Positions 27,413-35,707 of a stretch of 64,000 bases of DNA are shown here, one piece after another. Position numbers and translations under genes: made by a program. The stretch is taken from contig JAEZHY010000281.1 in NCBI GenBank assembly GCA_023416335.1, forward strand, positions 1 through 64,000. The letters are read 5' to 3'. The stretch is from Pseudomonadota bacterium (GTDB lineage: Bacteria > Desulfobacterota > Syntrophobacteria > Syntrophobacterales > Syntrophobacteraceae). The notes beneath the pieces are model-generated. The model was not told the DNA's origin and did not search any database. It saw only the letters and a program-made list of their open reading frames with translations. The stretch's first letter is position 1, and the number at the start of each line of letters is the position of its first letter.

Positions 27413-27852
27413 CTTTGAGAAGCCTCCTGTCCGGACCTGAATTTGATCATGCGCAGCAAGGTGCCGCCATCCGGCGGCGTCTCGTATTGGAGAAGGTCCA
27501 CGGCCGATCTGATGAAGTGAATACCGAGTCCCCCGGGACGTACCTCATCGAGTTTCCTGGGCTGAAAAGTGGCCGGATCGGCCGCCTTCCCAAAATCCCG
27601 TATCCGGATCTCCAGTTGGTCCCGCTTGAGGAGAAACGTCAGGACGATCCTCCCCTCGGAGCTGTTTCCGTATGCATACCGAATTACATTCGTGCACGCC
27701 TCGTCCACTGCAAGAACGAGCTTGTTCCGTTCTTCGGGATTGAAGCCCAGCTTCTCGGAGATTTTCCCGACCAGGGCCCGCACCATGAAAAGCGAAGCGG
27801 GGTCCGCCGGAATGTCCAGAGTTACGGGGCTCTTTAGTTCCGAAAAGGGCAA
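27409..27852 (-). CDS. RsbW/SpoIIAB-type serine kinase (anti-sigma-factor family)
   Basis: The protein has 147 residues of GHKL ATPase fold. NKLVLAVDEACTNVIRYAYG is the N-box, IRIRDFGKAADP the G1 region and RPGGLGIHFIRSAVD the G2. Such kinases phosphorylate a STAS antagonist and sequester a target (usually sigma factor). The TTG start is preceded by GAGGAG at good spacing. The gene is flanked by the PP2C phosphatase (stop 3 bp upstream) and the STAS gene (overlap 4 bp), completing a partner-switching module. Confidence 0.88.
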   Translation of the reverse strand: MPFSELKSPVTLDIPADPASLFMVRALVGKISEKLGFNPEERNKLVLAVDEACTNVIRYAYGNSSEGRIVLTFLLKRDQLEIRIRDFGKAADPATFQPRKLDEVRPGGLGIHFIRSAVDLLQYETPPDGGTLLRMIKFRSGQEASQS

Positions 27853-27855
27853 TTA

Positions 27856-29196
27856 TCACTCCTCGGCACCCACCAGCACGATGGTGGTATCATCGGCCTG
27901 AGGGCATTCGCCGACAAATTTTCCAAGAGAGGTCGTGAGACGGGATCGGACGGATTCCACATCCGAACCTCCGGACCTCAGGGTCTCTTCGAGCCTGTCC
28001 CACCCGTACCGGTCGCCGCTTTCGTCCTTTGCCTCGACAAGCCCATCGGTAAATAACAGGATGCAATTGCCCGGATCAAGCACAATCCTGTCAGAGCGAT
28101 ATTCCAGGCCGGGCAGGATTCCCAGGGGCGGCCCACCCACCCCGCGCAGGGTTGCGTATTTGTTCTCGCGTCTGTTCCAGATGACGGGCGGAAGGTGCCC
28201 GGCATTGATATAGACCAGTTCGTTTGTGACTCGGTCGAGCACGATATAGAGCAGCGTTACGAACATCCCGCGGCAGCTCTGGGTGCAGACTTTCTCCCCT
28301 ATCCGCCGCATCACGACTTCCGGGTCCTCTCCGCGAACAGCAAGCAGGTGAAAGTCGGTGGTGAACCTGGCCATGAAGAGCGCCGAAGCAACTCCCTTGC
28401 CGGAGACGTCGCCAATGAGAATACCGATTCGGTTCTCATCCAGCGGAATGAAATCGTAGAAATCGCCTCCGACTTCCAGCGCAGCCTGATAATCGGCACA
28501 GAAACGAAATCCCTTTAACTTCGGCATCTCCTGGGGAAGGAAGCTCAACTGGATACTGGATGCAAAGGCAAGATCCTGCTCGATTTGTTGCCTGCGAAGT
28601 ATCTGATTGTGCAGGCGCGCGTTCTCGACCGCAATCGCGGCGTTGGCGCAAAGAAGGCTGAGCGTCTCCTCATCTTCGGCGTCGAAGCTGGTGCCGTCGA
28701 GCTTGTTTATTACCTGGGAGACGCCGATCACGCGGTCCTTGATTTTGAGCGGTACGCACAGGATGGAATGCGTTCGATAGCCGGTCAGCCGATCGACTTC
28801 CTGATTGAAGCGGGGATCTTCATAGGCGTCCTTGATGAGGAGCGGCTGGCCCGTCTCGAAAACGGCCCCGGCAATCCCCTGCCCTTTTTTGATCCGAAAC
28901 CCGCCCTGGAGTTTATTGGCCACCGGCCCCTGGGCCACCTCGAAGACCAGTTCGTCGCTCTTTTCGTCCACGAGCATGAGGCTGCACGCGTCGGCATCGA
29001 GAATCGACCGGGAGGTGGTCATGATATTCTGGAGCACTTCCTCGAGCTTGAGGCTGGAATTGATCAAACTCGAAATCCGGAAGCATTCCTTGAGGTTCTC
29101 CAGGCGCTCGCGCAATTTCTCGACTACGAACCGGCCGGAATGACCCTTTTCGTCGGAAAGGTCAGACGTGGAGGTCTGGATTTTCTGAGTATCCAT
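27856..29196 (-). CDS. GAF-domain PP2C phosphatase (RsbU/SpoIIE type)
   Basis: The protein has 446 residues: an N-terminal coiled segment, a GAF domain (about 55-200, with AGAVFETGQPLLIKDAYEDP and RTHSILCVPLKIKDRVIGV), a helical linker, and a SpoIIE-type phosphatase (about 225-445, with GGDFYDFIPLDENRIGILIG, DVSGKGVASALFMA, YINAGHLPPVIW, LLFTDGLVEAKDESG, CPQADDTTIVLV). The acidic metal ligands are present. It would dephosphorylate the STAS protein after a signal sensed by GAF. It is the first gene of the operon reaching comF. Confidence 0.92.
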   Translation of the reverse strand: MDTQKIQTSTSDLSDEKGHSGRFVVEKLRERLENLKECFRISSLINSSLKLEEVLQNIMTTSRSILDADACSLMLVDEKSDELVFEVAQGPVANKLQGGFRIKKGQGIAGAVFETGQPLLIKDAYEDPRFNQEVDRLTGYRTHSILCVPLKIKDRVIGVSQVINKLDGTSFDAEDEETLSLLCANAAIAVENARLHNQILRRQQIEQDLAFASSIQLSFLPQEMPKLKGFRFCADYQAALEVGGDFYDFIPLDENRIGILIGDVSGKGVASALFMARFTTDFHLLAVRGEDPEVVMRRIGEKVCTQSCRGMFVTLLYIVLDRVTNELVYINAGHLPPVIWNRRENKYATLRGVGGPPLGILPGLEYRSDRIVLDPGNCILLFTDGLVEAKDESGDRYGWDRLEETLRSGGSDVESVRSRLTTSLGKFVGECPQADDTTIVLVGAEE

Positions 29197-29573
29197 ACTG
29201 TTGAGCTTGCAATACCGAAGATGTTTTCATCAAAATTGTTCGAGGACGATATGCCTCGCGAATTCCGGAGCCATTATGAACGCTTATCCTGAAGGTGTCA
29301 ATTGATCTTGCGCGGGGTCGGTCGGATCGGGAACGTTTGCCGTCTTCTTTTAGCACGCAAAGGCGCGCAGGAGGTCGCTGAACGGTGGGGGGGAGGTGGA
29401 ACGGGACTCTATGTTCTTTTTCCATAATGGCCTCGCGGCAAGGGCCTATGGATTACAGGCTTCCAGTGCCCGAACGGATGCCTTAAGTTATCTTTGAATG
29501 GGTTTGAAATAAGGCGCTCAAGACAGCATAATGCCAAAAACATCGGGAAGTTTCGTCTTTGAAGGAGGCTCAA
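29197..29573. other. Intergenic stretch, divergent promoters
   Basis: No gene is seen. It separates the minus-strand Rsb-Mla operon from the small Cys-rich gene. AAGGAGG at its right edge is the binding site of the latter. Confidence 0.5.
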
Positions 29574-29708
29574 ATGGCCAAAGAAAAATCCTGCAAATTT
29601 GCTGGTTTTGAATATGTTCACGGTTCGAACATTTGCCAATCGGGAAAATGTGTGAAATGCAATGATGGTGTCTGGAAATACACGGGTCAGGACTGTCCTT
29701 GCGAGTAG
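29574..29708 (+). CDS. Small cysteine-rich protein
   Basis: The protein has 44 residues, below usual calling limits, but has a very strong GAAGGAGG 6 bases before ATG. It carries six cysteines in a compact pattern: KEKSCKF, then NICQSGKCVKCNDG, then GQDCPCE. The spacing suggests a zinc-ribbon or disulfide-rich mini-protein. No family is recognised. It is not preceded by a signal peptide, so a metal-binding cytosolic role is more likely. Confidence 0.65.
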   Translation: MAKEKSCKFAGFEYVHGSNICQSGKCVKCNDGVWKYTGQDCPCE

Positions 29709-30184
29709 CAACTTTAGACGGATCTCGTCAGGGGCGTGCCTGACCGCCCACTAAGACTTCTTCACAGATCCCTTTCCCGGGCACGTGGGAGTATGCCGCT
29801 ACCTCCTGAACAGTAAACGCTGGTGAATGACTGATTTTTTCATTCTTGATATTACTTTCCTCGTACAAATCCAGTAACTTCCGATTTCCGGCTTCCTCCG
29901 ATTATTCCTGAGAATCTCTTTATAAGTCAGGCAAATGAAAGGACAGATTTGCAGTGCCTAATAATAAATGAACAAACAAATAGTTCAAGAGTTCTACTAA
30001 GGAAGTATTCAACCAACACCATTTGGCGCTTGTGGATGATTGCCTTTTCGGAACCGATCTTTCGAAGATTTGCTTGAAGTTGAATTAAATACTGTTTTCT
30101 AACGTGCAGTAAGCGAGCTTCAAGAAAAAGATAATGTATCGTGCTTAGATTTTTTGAAGAATGACTAGAACGAAGGAGGAAACA
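29709..30184. other. Non-coding stretch holding a decayed gene
   Basis: It contains the SnoaL-like remnant listed separately at 29968. Otherwise there is no supported gene. AAGGAGG at 30174-30180 serves the downstream TPR gene. Confidence 0.5.
29968..30087 (+). pseudogene. Decayed 5' fragment of a SnoaL-like gene
   Basis: The DNA matches the start of the gene at 522: it reads MNKQIVQEFY, then a stop, then after a one-base frameshift EVFNQHHLALVDDCLFGTDL. The intact paralogue has NKQLVQEFYDELFNQHNLSV then LDDCLSADF. Stop codon plus frameshift, and no recognisable homology beyond about 30090, show it is dead. It sits about 100 bp upstream of the second TPR gene, mirroring the intact SnoaL/TPR pair at 0.5-1.9 kb. 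Confidence 0.8.
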
Positions 30185-30706
30185 ATGGCAGCAAAGAGCC
30201 TGTATTTCCGGGCGAGTTTGGTATTGATTCTCGTTTTGGGAGTGGTTTTCGGCTTTTCACATACAGCCGGATCGTATCAATCCCCGAGCGTCTGGCAGTC
30301 GGTACAGGCCACCGGGGCGCAGCAAGGTGCACCTGGCGGCTTTGACCAGGCATCGATGCATGTTGAACAGGGCAATTCCGAGTTTACAAAGGGAAATTAT
30401 GAAGCAGCTATTCGCCACTACGACGAGGCGCTCAAAATAGATCCCAACAATGTGAATGCGTACAATAATCGGGGAGTTTCATACTCGAGGCTCGGAGAAA
30501 ACGATCGAGCCATCTCCGATTTCACGAAGGCCTTACAGCTAAATCCAAGGTTCGCCACGGCGTACAATAATCGTTCACTGGCCTACCTTCGCGCCCAAGA
30601 GTACTCACGAGCCTGTGCCGACCTCAAGCAGTACTCTCAACTGGGTGGTAAACCTTCGTCCGAGTATGCCAGAGAATTGGAAAGCAAGCCGGGAGGCGTG
30701 TGCTAA
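30185..30706 (+). CDS. Secreted TPR-repeat protein (paralogue of 1346 gene)
   Basis: The protein has 173 residues. ATG at 30185 follows AAGGAGGAAACA. A signal peptide (SLVLILVLGVVFGFSHTAGS) and a short linker precede three TPR units: GNSEFTKGNYEAAIRHYDEA, GVSYSRLGENDRAISDFTKA and SLAYLRAQEYSRACADLKQY. It ends in a Cys. It is related to the TPR protein at 1346 by sequence and by neighbour (a SnoaL-like remnant upstream). It is an exported interaction scaffold with no enzymatic motif. Confidence 0.8.
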   Translation: MAAKSLYFRASLVLILVLGVVFGFSHTAGSYQSPSVWQSVQATGAQQGAPGGFDQASMHVEQGNSEFTKGNYEAAIRHYDEALKIDPNNVNAYNNRGVSYSRLGENDRAISDFTKALQLNPRFATAYNNRSLAYLRAQEYSRACADLKQYSQLGGKPSSEYARELESKPGGVC

Positions 30707-30851
30707 CCCGGTTTTCGAACAGAAGCAGGAGCCTGGGCCAATGCATGATGATCCTGTTCCAGGTCCTGCTTTTGTGCTGGAAAAAGACAAGTCATTGTCG
30801 CGTTTACGATCGGCAGCAGCAAAAAATTCATTATTCAAAACAGGAGACAAA

Positions 30852-31766
30852 ATGGAGCGACTCAGCGTTGTCGCGGGGCGATCGAATCCGGCCCTGGCAA
30901 AAGCAATCGCTGCGGCGTTGGGTGTTCGGCTTACACCCTGCACTGTGGAGGATTTTCCCGATGGAGAACTCCAGGTGGAGGTCCATGATGAAATAAGGGG
31001 ACAAGACGTTTACCTGATTCAATCTACCAGCCCGCCGGTATCGAATCACCTGTTGGAACTCCTTCTGCTCGCCGATGCCTGTCAAAGGGGTGGAGCCGGC
31101 CACCTGACTGCGGTAATGCCATATTTCGGCTATGCGCGCCAGGACAGACGCGTGCGGGGCACGGAGCCGGTCGGTGCACGGGTCATCGCAGATCTTTTAT
31201 GCACGAGGCTTGAACGTATTGTGACCATCGATCTCCATAATCCCGCAATCGAAGGGTTCTTCTCCGCTCGTATTGAACATCTCACAGCTGTTCCGTTACT
31301 GGCGGAAGCGCTTAGCGGATCGCTATTTCAAAACAGCATCATTGTAGCTCCCGATCTGGGGGCGGTGAAACTTGCTCAGAAATACGCAGACTCTCTAAAC
31401 TTGCCGGTTACTTATGTACAAAAGGTTCGTACCAGCGGCACGGAAGTGAGCGTCCGAAGCATTGTGGGAGATGTTTGCGGCCGTTCGCCGATTATCATCG
31501 ATGATATGATCAGTACCGGCAGCACAATGGTTTCCGCCATAGAATCGCTCCTCGCCCAGGGCTCCCTGCCGGAAATCACCATAGCTGCAAGCCATGCCCT
31601 CCTGGTTGGCAACGCCTCTGAGCGTCTCTCTTCCATCGGTTTGGTAAGAATGATCGTAACCGATTCAGTCAGCCGCCCCGATGAGGTTTCATTACCGATG
31701 CACATCGTCAGTGTCGCGGGATTGCTTGCCGATACGATTAAGCGACTGCATGAAGTCTGTATTTAA
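30852..31766 (+). CDS. prs: Ribose-phosphate pyrophosphokinase (PRPP synthetase)
   Basis: The protein has 304 residues, the family's usual length. It makes PRPP from ribose 5-phosphate and ATP for nucleotide, His and Trp synthesis. Visible motifs are FPDGELQVEVHDEIRGQDVY, the ATP-site MPYFGYARQDRR, IVTIDLHNPAIEGFF, VAPDLGAVKLAQKYA and the PRPP loop PIIIDDMISTGSTM. The loop has Ser where Asp/Gly is usual (DMIDTGGT), so it may be a divergent second PRPP synthetase. The ATG at 30852 follows CAGGAG; a frame extending to 30615 overlaps the TPR gene and is not needed. Confidence 0.88.
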   Translation: MERLSVVAGRSNPALAKAIAAALGVRLTPCTVEDFPDGELQVEVHDEIRGQDVYLIQSTSPPVSNHLLELLLLADACQRGGAGHLTAVMPYFGYARQDRRVRGTEPVGARVIADLLCTRLERIVTIDLHNPAIEGFFSARIEHLTAVPLLAEALSGSLFQNSIIVAPDLGAVKLAQKYADSLNLPVTYVQKVRTSGTEVSVRSIVGDVCGRSPIIIDDMISTGSTMVSAIESLLAQGSLPEITIAASHALLVGNASERLSSIGLVRMIVTDSVSRPDEVSLPMHIVSVAGLLADTIKRLHEVCI

Positions 31767-31791
31767 GGAAATAGGTTCTCTTCAGTCGGAT

Positions 31792-31828
31792 GACTGTTCC
31801 TTCAGTATTTTGTTGTGAACAGTCTTTT
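31792..31828 (+). terminator. Probable rho-independent terminator of prs
   Basis: GACTGTTC (31792-31799) / GAACAGTC (31817-31824) form an 8-bp perfect stem with a 17-base loop, directly followed by TTTT. It starts 25 bp after the stop codon. Confidence 0.6.
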
Positions 31829-31867
31829 AATCACTGATTTCTCCATATGTTCTTTGGGTTTGCAACT

Positions 31868-32566
31868 ATGATTCTGTCCGCCAACCAACCTTATTTTGCA
31901 CCTTTCCCAGGTTTTCTATACAAAGCCTATGTTTCCGACATTCTGGTCATTCTGGATAACGTACAGTTTCCTCGCAGGACTACCTGGATCACCAGAAATC
32001 GCTTCAAAAGCAGCCAGGGAACATTATGGATGACCGTCCCTGTCTGGAAGAAAGGCCTCGGGCTGCAAAAAATCAGTGACGTGAGGATATGCTATGATTT
32101 CCGCTGGACAAGGAAACATCTCGAGAGCCTGAAAGTTGCATACGCCAACGCACCTTACTTCGAGGATCATCTGCCGTTCCTGGAAGAGGTTTTTTCATCG
32201 CAGATCGAAAAGCTTACAGAACTCAACTTGAAGATCATAAGATATATTCTGAATGTGCTTCAGATCCGGACGGAACTCATTTTACTTTCCGAATTAGGCG
32301 TGGAGGAAAGAGGGAATCTTCTTCCCGTGGCAATATGCAGAAAGATGGGAATTGTTAATTTCATGGCTCAGTACTCGGCGCGGAAATATCTTGATGCGGA
32401 CCTTTTCCGTGAAGCGGGCATCCGGCTCGAATACTTCAAGCGGAGGGCTCCTGTTTATCCCCAGCTCTGGGGAGACTTTATCTCGGACCTCTCGGTCTTC
32501 GATCTTATCTTCAACTGTGGACCCAAAGCGCGTGACATACTAATCAGGAATCATACGAATGACTGA
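31868..32566 (+). CDS. WbqC-like family protein
   Basis: The protein has 232 residues. It begins MILSANQPYFAPFPGFLYKA followed by VILDNVQFPRRTTWITRNRF, the characteristic head of WbqC-family proteins, and later has KHLESLKVAYANAPYFEDHL and FMAQYSARKYLDADLFREAG. WbqC proteins occur in O-antigen and surface-sugar clusters; their enzymatic role is unresolved. The start at 31868 begins at the family motif; an ATG at 31847 is possible but neither has a strong binding site. It overlaps the THUMP gene by 8 bp. Confidence 0.8.
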   Translation: MILSANQPYFAPFPGFLYKAYVSDILVILDNVQFPRRTTWITRNRFKSSQGTLWMTVPVWKKGLGLQKISDVRICYDFRWTRKHLESLKVAYANAPYFEDHLPFLEEVFSSQIEKLTELNLKIIRYILNVLQIRTELILLSELGVEERGNLLPVAICRKMGIVNFMAQYSARKYLDADLFREAGIRLEYFKRRAPVYPQLWGDFISDLSVFDLIFNCGPKARDILIRNHTND

Positions 32567-33086
32567 AAACCGGCAGGCAGACAAAGTCATAGTCACAGCG
32601 CGGACGCTTTATGGGGCGAGAAGAACGATCTCGGCACTCAGGAAAGCGGTTCCCAATGCACACGTTCACACTACCGGTTTCAGGGGTATCCTGGTTCTGG
32701 AAGCGGAAGGCAACCCCCTGGAACTTGCATGCAGGATTACCAGAGAGTGTGCCGACAGCATAGGAAGAGCCGTTGCCGTTTTGGCGAAAGTCACGACCCG
32801 ATTTGAGCCCGTTCGCGACGCCGCTGTGAAAACAGGGGTGGACCACATACATGAGGATGAGTCTTTTTGCTTCAGGCTTAACAAGCGAGGAAGTCACGAA
32901 CTGGAGAAAGACACTCCGGTTATCGAGTATGAGATCGGCGGAGCAATTTGGGTGGCGCTTCATGCAAAATATGGAAAACGTCCACCCGTTAACCTCAAAG
33001 ATCCCGATGTGACTGTCATTGCGGAAGTGTTGGGGGAGGATACTGTGGTTGGAGTCATGAGAAAAGATTGGCGGACCGCCAGTTAG
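32559..33086 (+). CDS. THUMP-domain RNA-binding protein
   Basis: The protein has 175 residues. The core has the THUMP-like pattern: TLYGARRTISALRKAVPNAH, TGFRGILVLEAEGNPLELAC, FCFRLNKRGSHELEKDTPVI and VNLKDPDVTVIAEVLGEDTV. THUMP domains bind tRNA and are usually fused to a modifying enzyme. Here the domain stands alone, as in Tan1-type adaptor proteins. It overlaps the WbqC-like gene by 8 bp, implying translational coupling, though the functional link is unclear. Confidence 0.8.
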   Translation: MTENRQADKVIVTARTLYGARRTISALRKAVPNAHVHTTGFRGILVLEAEGNPLELACRITRECADSIGRAVAVLAKVTTRFEPVRDAAVKTGVDHIHEDESFCFRLNKRGSHELEKDTPVIEYEIGGAIWVALHAKYGKRPPVNLKDPDVTVIAEVLGEDTVVGVMRKDWRTAS

Positions 33087-33253
33087 CGCGCTTCGGAGTT
33101 CCCCCCACGTTCAGGCAGCTCTCTCATATTCTCCGGCAGTTGTGAGGGGCTGTTGCTTTCAAGTTTGATATTTAATTTCCCTGCCGAGGTAGAAGAGGTT
33201 ACCCCCCGATCGGGCACTTGCACCAGATTTCGGCCCTCTTGGGCCGATCGCTA

Positions 33254-33305
33254 GGCGCTTGCTGTGCCTGCCCCGGTGCCTTTGCTGGGCGCCACAGCAA
33301 GCGCC
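33254..33305. repeat. 13-bp perfect inverted repeat
   Basis: GGCGCTTGCTGTG and CACAGCAAGCGCC face each other across 26 bases. There is no T-run. It could be a folded RNA end for the THUMP transcript or a dispersed element; no other copy was noticed in the window. Confidence 0.55.
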
Positions 33306-33595
33306 AAGTAAGCCGCAGAGCGGCGCAGGGGGTGTGGGGGCCACCGGTCCCCACGCTATTTGGATCCTTCAACGCAACTCCGTATTAAAACGGGGTGGCC
33401 CGGATTCTCGAATCGGAGCGCGAAGCGCAGGAGTTCGGATGGAATGAAAATGACCAGGGGAGGATCAGAGCATGCAATGATGGCGAAACGGAGCGAAACC
33501 CGCCGCCATTATTTCGGAAGGGTTGAAGGGTGGGTACCCATCGAAGCATATCCACCCTTTTTGCGGGCTTGCGGGCCTCGGGAATTTACACTTTT

Positions 33596-33619
33596 GTCCT
33601 CCCCCACCCGGGGGAGGAC
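33596..33619. terminator. Strong GC hairpin between convergent genes
   Basis: GTCCTCCCCC / GGGGGAGGAC pair perfectly around ACCC. It sits 18 bp from the sarD stop. A T-run is lacking on the minus-strand exit side, so termination is only possible; it may instead protect the sarD mRNA 3' end. Confidence 0.4.
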
Positions 33620-33637
33620 ATTTCGCCTGACTCGTGT

Positions 33638-34798
33638 CTAGTAGTTCTCTTCAAGCAAAGTGATCACATCTTTTTCCGTCACCGGCCTCGGGTTGTTGCT
33701 GATCAACCGGGCGGCGCCGACGGTCGCCGTTGCGAGCGCGGGGAAGATGTCCCTCGGTACGTTGTATGAGCTGAGTTTTGTGGAAATCTTCAGGTCGTCG
33801 AGCAAGGACTGGACGATTTTTACAGATTCCTTTGCAGCATCCTCGACACTCATTCCGGTCGTATCCGCGCCCATCGCGCGGGCAATGTTTGCGAACTTCG
33901 CCGGGTTTCCCACCATATTGAAGCCCATTACCATGGGCAGCAGGAAAGCCGTCAGCAACCCGTGCGGGAGATGGAACCTGCCGCCGATTGCCAGTGCCAT
34001 CGCATGGTCGAGCCCGTTCTGGGTGTTGGAAAATGCCATTCCGGCAATGCAGCTTGCGCAAAGCATATTCGTCCTGGCTGTCTGGTCCTTGCCGTTGTTG
34101 TATGCGGTACGCAGATTGGCCCCGATCAGCCGGATGGCGTCGATGTTCAAGGCATCCGTAAACTGGGTGGCGCGAATGCCGACGTAGGACTCGATCGCAT
34201 GAACCAGGGCGTCCATACCGGTCATTGCCGTCACGTGCGGAGGAAGGCCGGTCGTGAGTTCGGGATCCAGCAGGACCGAGCGCGCATAGAGGTACTGGCT
34301 TACGATGCCTTTTTTCACCTGGTTCTTCGTGTCGGAGAGAACGCAGATGGAGGTCATCTCGCTTCCGGTACCGGCTGTGGTCGGAATGAGGATATGCGGA
34401 ATACCGGGTTTTTCGATCAGTTCCATGCCGACGTAACGCTCGAAGGGACCGGCGTTGACCATCATCGCCGCCGTGAGCTTGGCTATGTCGAGGCTGCTCC
34501 CGCCGCCGATTCCGATCACCAGGTCGGGTCCGAATTCCTTCCCGCAGGCAATGCTCGCCTCAGCGCTGTCGAAGGCCGGGTCGCTCTGGACTTCGGCAAA
34601 CGCTTTCGACTGCAATCCCGCCCCGCTCAGAACGGCTGCCGCCTTGTCGAGAATTCCGACTGCCTTGATCCCGGGGTCGCTCACGATGAGCACCTTCTTG
34701 ACATTCTTGCCAAGACGCCCGATTTCATCAGGTAAAGACCCAAGAGAACCCCAGCCGTGGACAATCCTCGAAACGGTGTTGAACGCAAAAATCGACAT
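33638..34798 (-). CDS. sarD: Iron-containing alcohol dehydrogenase, probable sulfoacetaldehyde reductase
   Basis: The protein has 386 residues of the iron-dependent alcohol dehydrogenase family. It has the NAD-site VIGIGGGSSLDIAKLTAA, IPTTAGTGSEMTSICVLSD, and metal ligands in TGMDALVHAIESYVG (Asp, His) and NGLDHAMALAIGGRFHLPHG (His, His). Located in the same-strand group after islA, islB and the amidohydrolase, it most likely reduces sulfoacetaldehyde to isethionate with NADH, feeding IslA. This role is known for SarD in taurine-respiring Bilophila; the assignment here rests on context and family, since the fold alone does not fix the substrate. It could instead act on the acetaldehyde released by IslA. 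Confidence 0.75.
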   Translation of the reverse strand: MSIFAFNTVSRIVHGWGSLGSLPDEIGRLGKNVKKVLIVSDPGIKAVGILDKAAAVLSGAGLQSKAFAEVQSDPAFDSAEASIACGKEFGPDLVIGIGGGSSLDIAKLTAAMMVNAGPFERYVGMELIEKPGIPHILIPTTAGTGSEMTSICVLSDTKNQVKKGIVSQYLYARSVLLDPELTTGLPPHVTAMTGMDALVHAIESYVGIRATQFTDALNIDAIRLIGANLRTAYNNGKDQTARTNMLCASCIAGMAFSNTQNGLDHAMALAIGGRFHLPHGLLTAFLLPMVMGFNMVGNPAKFANIARAMGADTTGMSVEDAAKESVKIVQSLLDDLKISTKLSSYNVPRDIFPALATATVGAARLISNNPRPVTEKDVITLLEENY

Positions 34799-34859
34799 TA
34801 TTCCCTCCTGCTTTCTCTATTCCTGTTTGCCGATTGATTCGGAGTTTGGTGCGTTTTGC

Positions 34860-35696
34860 CTATTCTCCAAGCCGGAGAACCCTGGTTGCATTGCCGTACA
34901 TTACCTTCTCCCGCACTTCGGGGGTGAAGTCCAGCCCTTCGTAGTTCTTCAGGGCGTCCCGAAAATCCTGGAAAGGATGAGCGCTCGCGTAGAGAATCTT
35001 ATCGGAAATCAGGTTCCCCGCCGCTTTGAAATAGGCTTCCGCCATGGGGAAAAATTCATATTCGGAAAGGTCCAGGTACACATTCGCATTTCGCTGGGCG
35101 ACAAAAATGGCCTCATTTACCCAAGGATAACCGCCGTGGCTGATTACGATCTTGAGTTCCGGAAAGTCCCTGGCGACGAAATCGATGTACCGGGGCGCAA
35201 CATGGTCGATCACGGCATTCGGGACAAGCGTTGCCGGACCGGTTGTAATCACGAGGGGGATATCCAGCTCGCAGCATTTCGAGTAAGTCGGATAGTACCT
35301 TGCGTCATTGGCATACATCTGAGCCAGATAAGGATCGATTGCCGCCCCCCGGAATCCTCTCCGTTCGACTGCACTCTGCAGGTCACGAATCACCGCCATG
35401 CGCTTGTGCGGGTCCACTCCGTAGAACCCGATGAACTTGTCGGGATACGCGCTAAAAAACTCATAGACGCTTTCATTATTCGACTTGCCGCCGTAGGTCA
35501 TCTCGCAGTCGCGTCCCGTGATTACGGCCTTTACCACTCCGTGACGGTCAAGATCTGCCACGATCTGGTCCATGCTCTGCGGCTTCATTTTCGAAAAATC
35601 TATTGCCGAACACAATCCCTTGAACATCTTGCTCTCGGCTATTCCCGTAAGGGTTTCCGCCGTGTTTGGCCTGAAGCGAAAATCTATTACCTTCAT
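34860..35696 (-). CDS. Amidohydrolase_2-family metal-dependent hydrolase/decarboxylase-like protein
   Basis: The protein has 278 residues. The ATG at 35696 starts MKVIDFRFRPN; reading further upstream enters the islB 3' end. The barrel motifs are IGFYGVDPHKRMAVIRDL, FRGAAIDPYLAQMYANDARY, LKIVISHGGYPWVNEAIFVA (His) and LYASAHPFQDFRDALKNY. The N-terminal metal motif HxH of the family appears as FRFRP, so the metal site seems incomplete. It lies 11 bp downstream of islB and upstream of sarD, so it is co-expressed with isethionate cleavage, but no such gene is part of the described pathway. The substrate is unknown. Confidence 0.75.
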   Translation of the reverse strand: MKVIDFRFRPNTAETLTGIAESKMFKGLCSAIDFSKMKPQSMDQIVADLDRHGVVKAVITGRDCEMTYGGKSNNESVYEFFSAYPDKFIGFYGVDPHKRMAVIRDLQSAVERRGFRGAAIDPYLAQMYANDARYYPTYSKCCELDIPLVITTGPATLVPNAVIDHVAPRYIDFVARDFPELKIVISHGGYPWVNEAIFVAQRNANVYLDLSEYEFFPMAEAYFKAAGNLISDKILYASAHPFQDFRDALKNYEGLDFTPEVREKVMYGNATRVLRLGE

Positions 35697-35707
35697 GCGA
35701 CTCTCTT

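Larger units (their letters stand above)
33087..33637. other. Gene-free stretch with inverted repeats
   Basis: No supported gene lies between two convergent gene groups. It contains a 13-bp perfect inverted repeat (33254-33266 / 33293-33305, GGCGCTTGCTGTG) and a 10-bp hairpin at 33596-33619. The open frame near 33474-33641 is simple-sequence rich and reads through the hairpin, so it was not called. Confidence 0.55.

Noticed and set aside
33474..33641. Short gene starting at ATGATG after GGGGAGG
   Set aside because: The frame runs through a perfect GC hairpin and repeats with no protein-like pattern.
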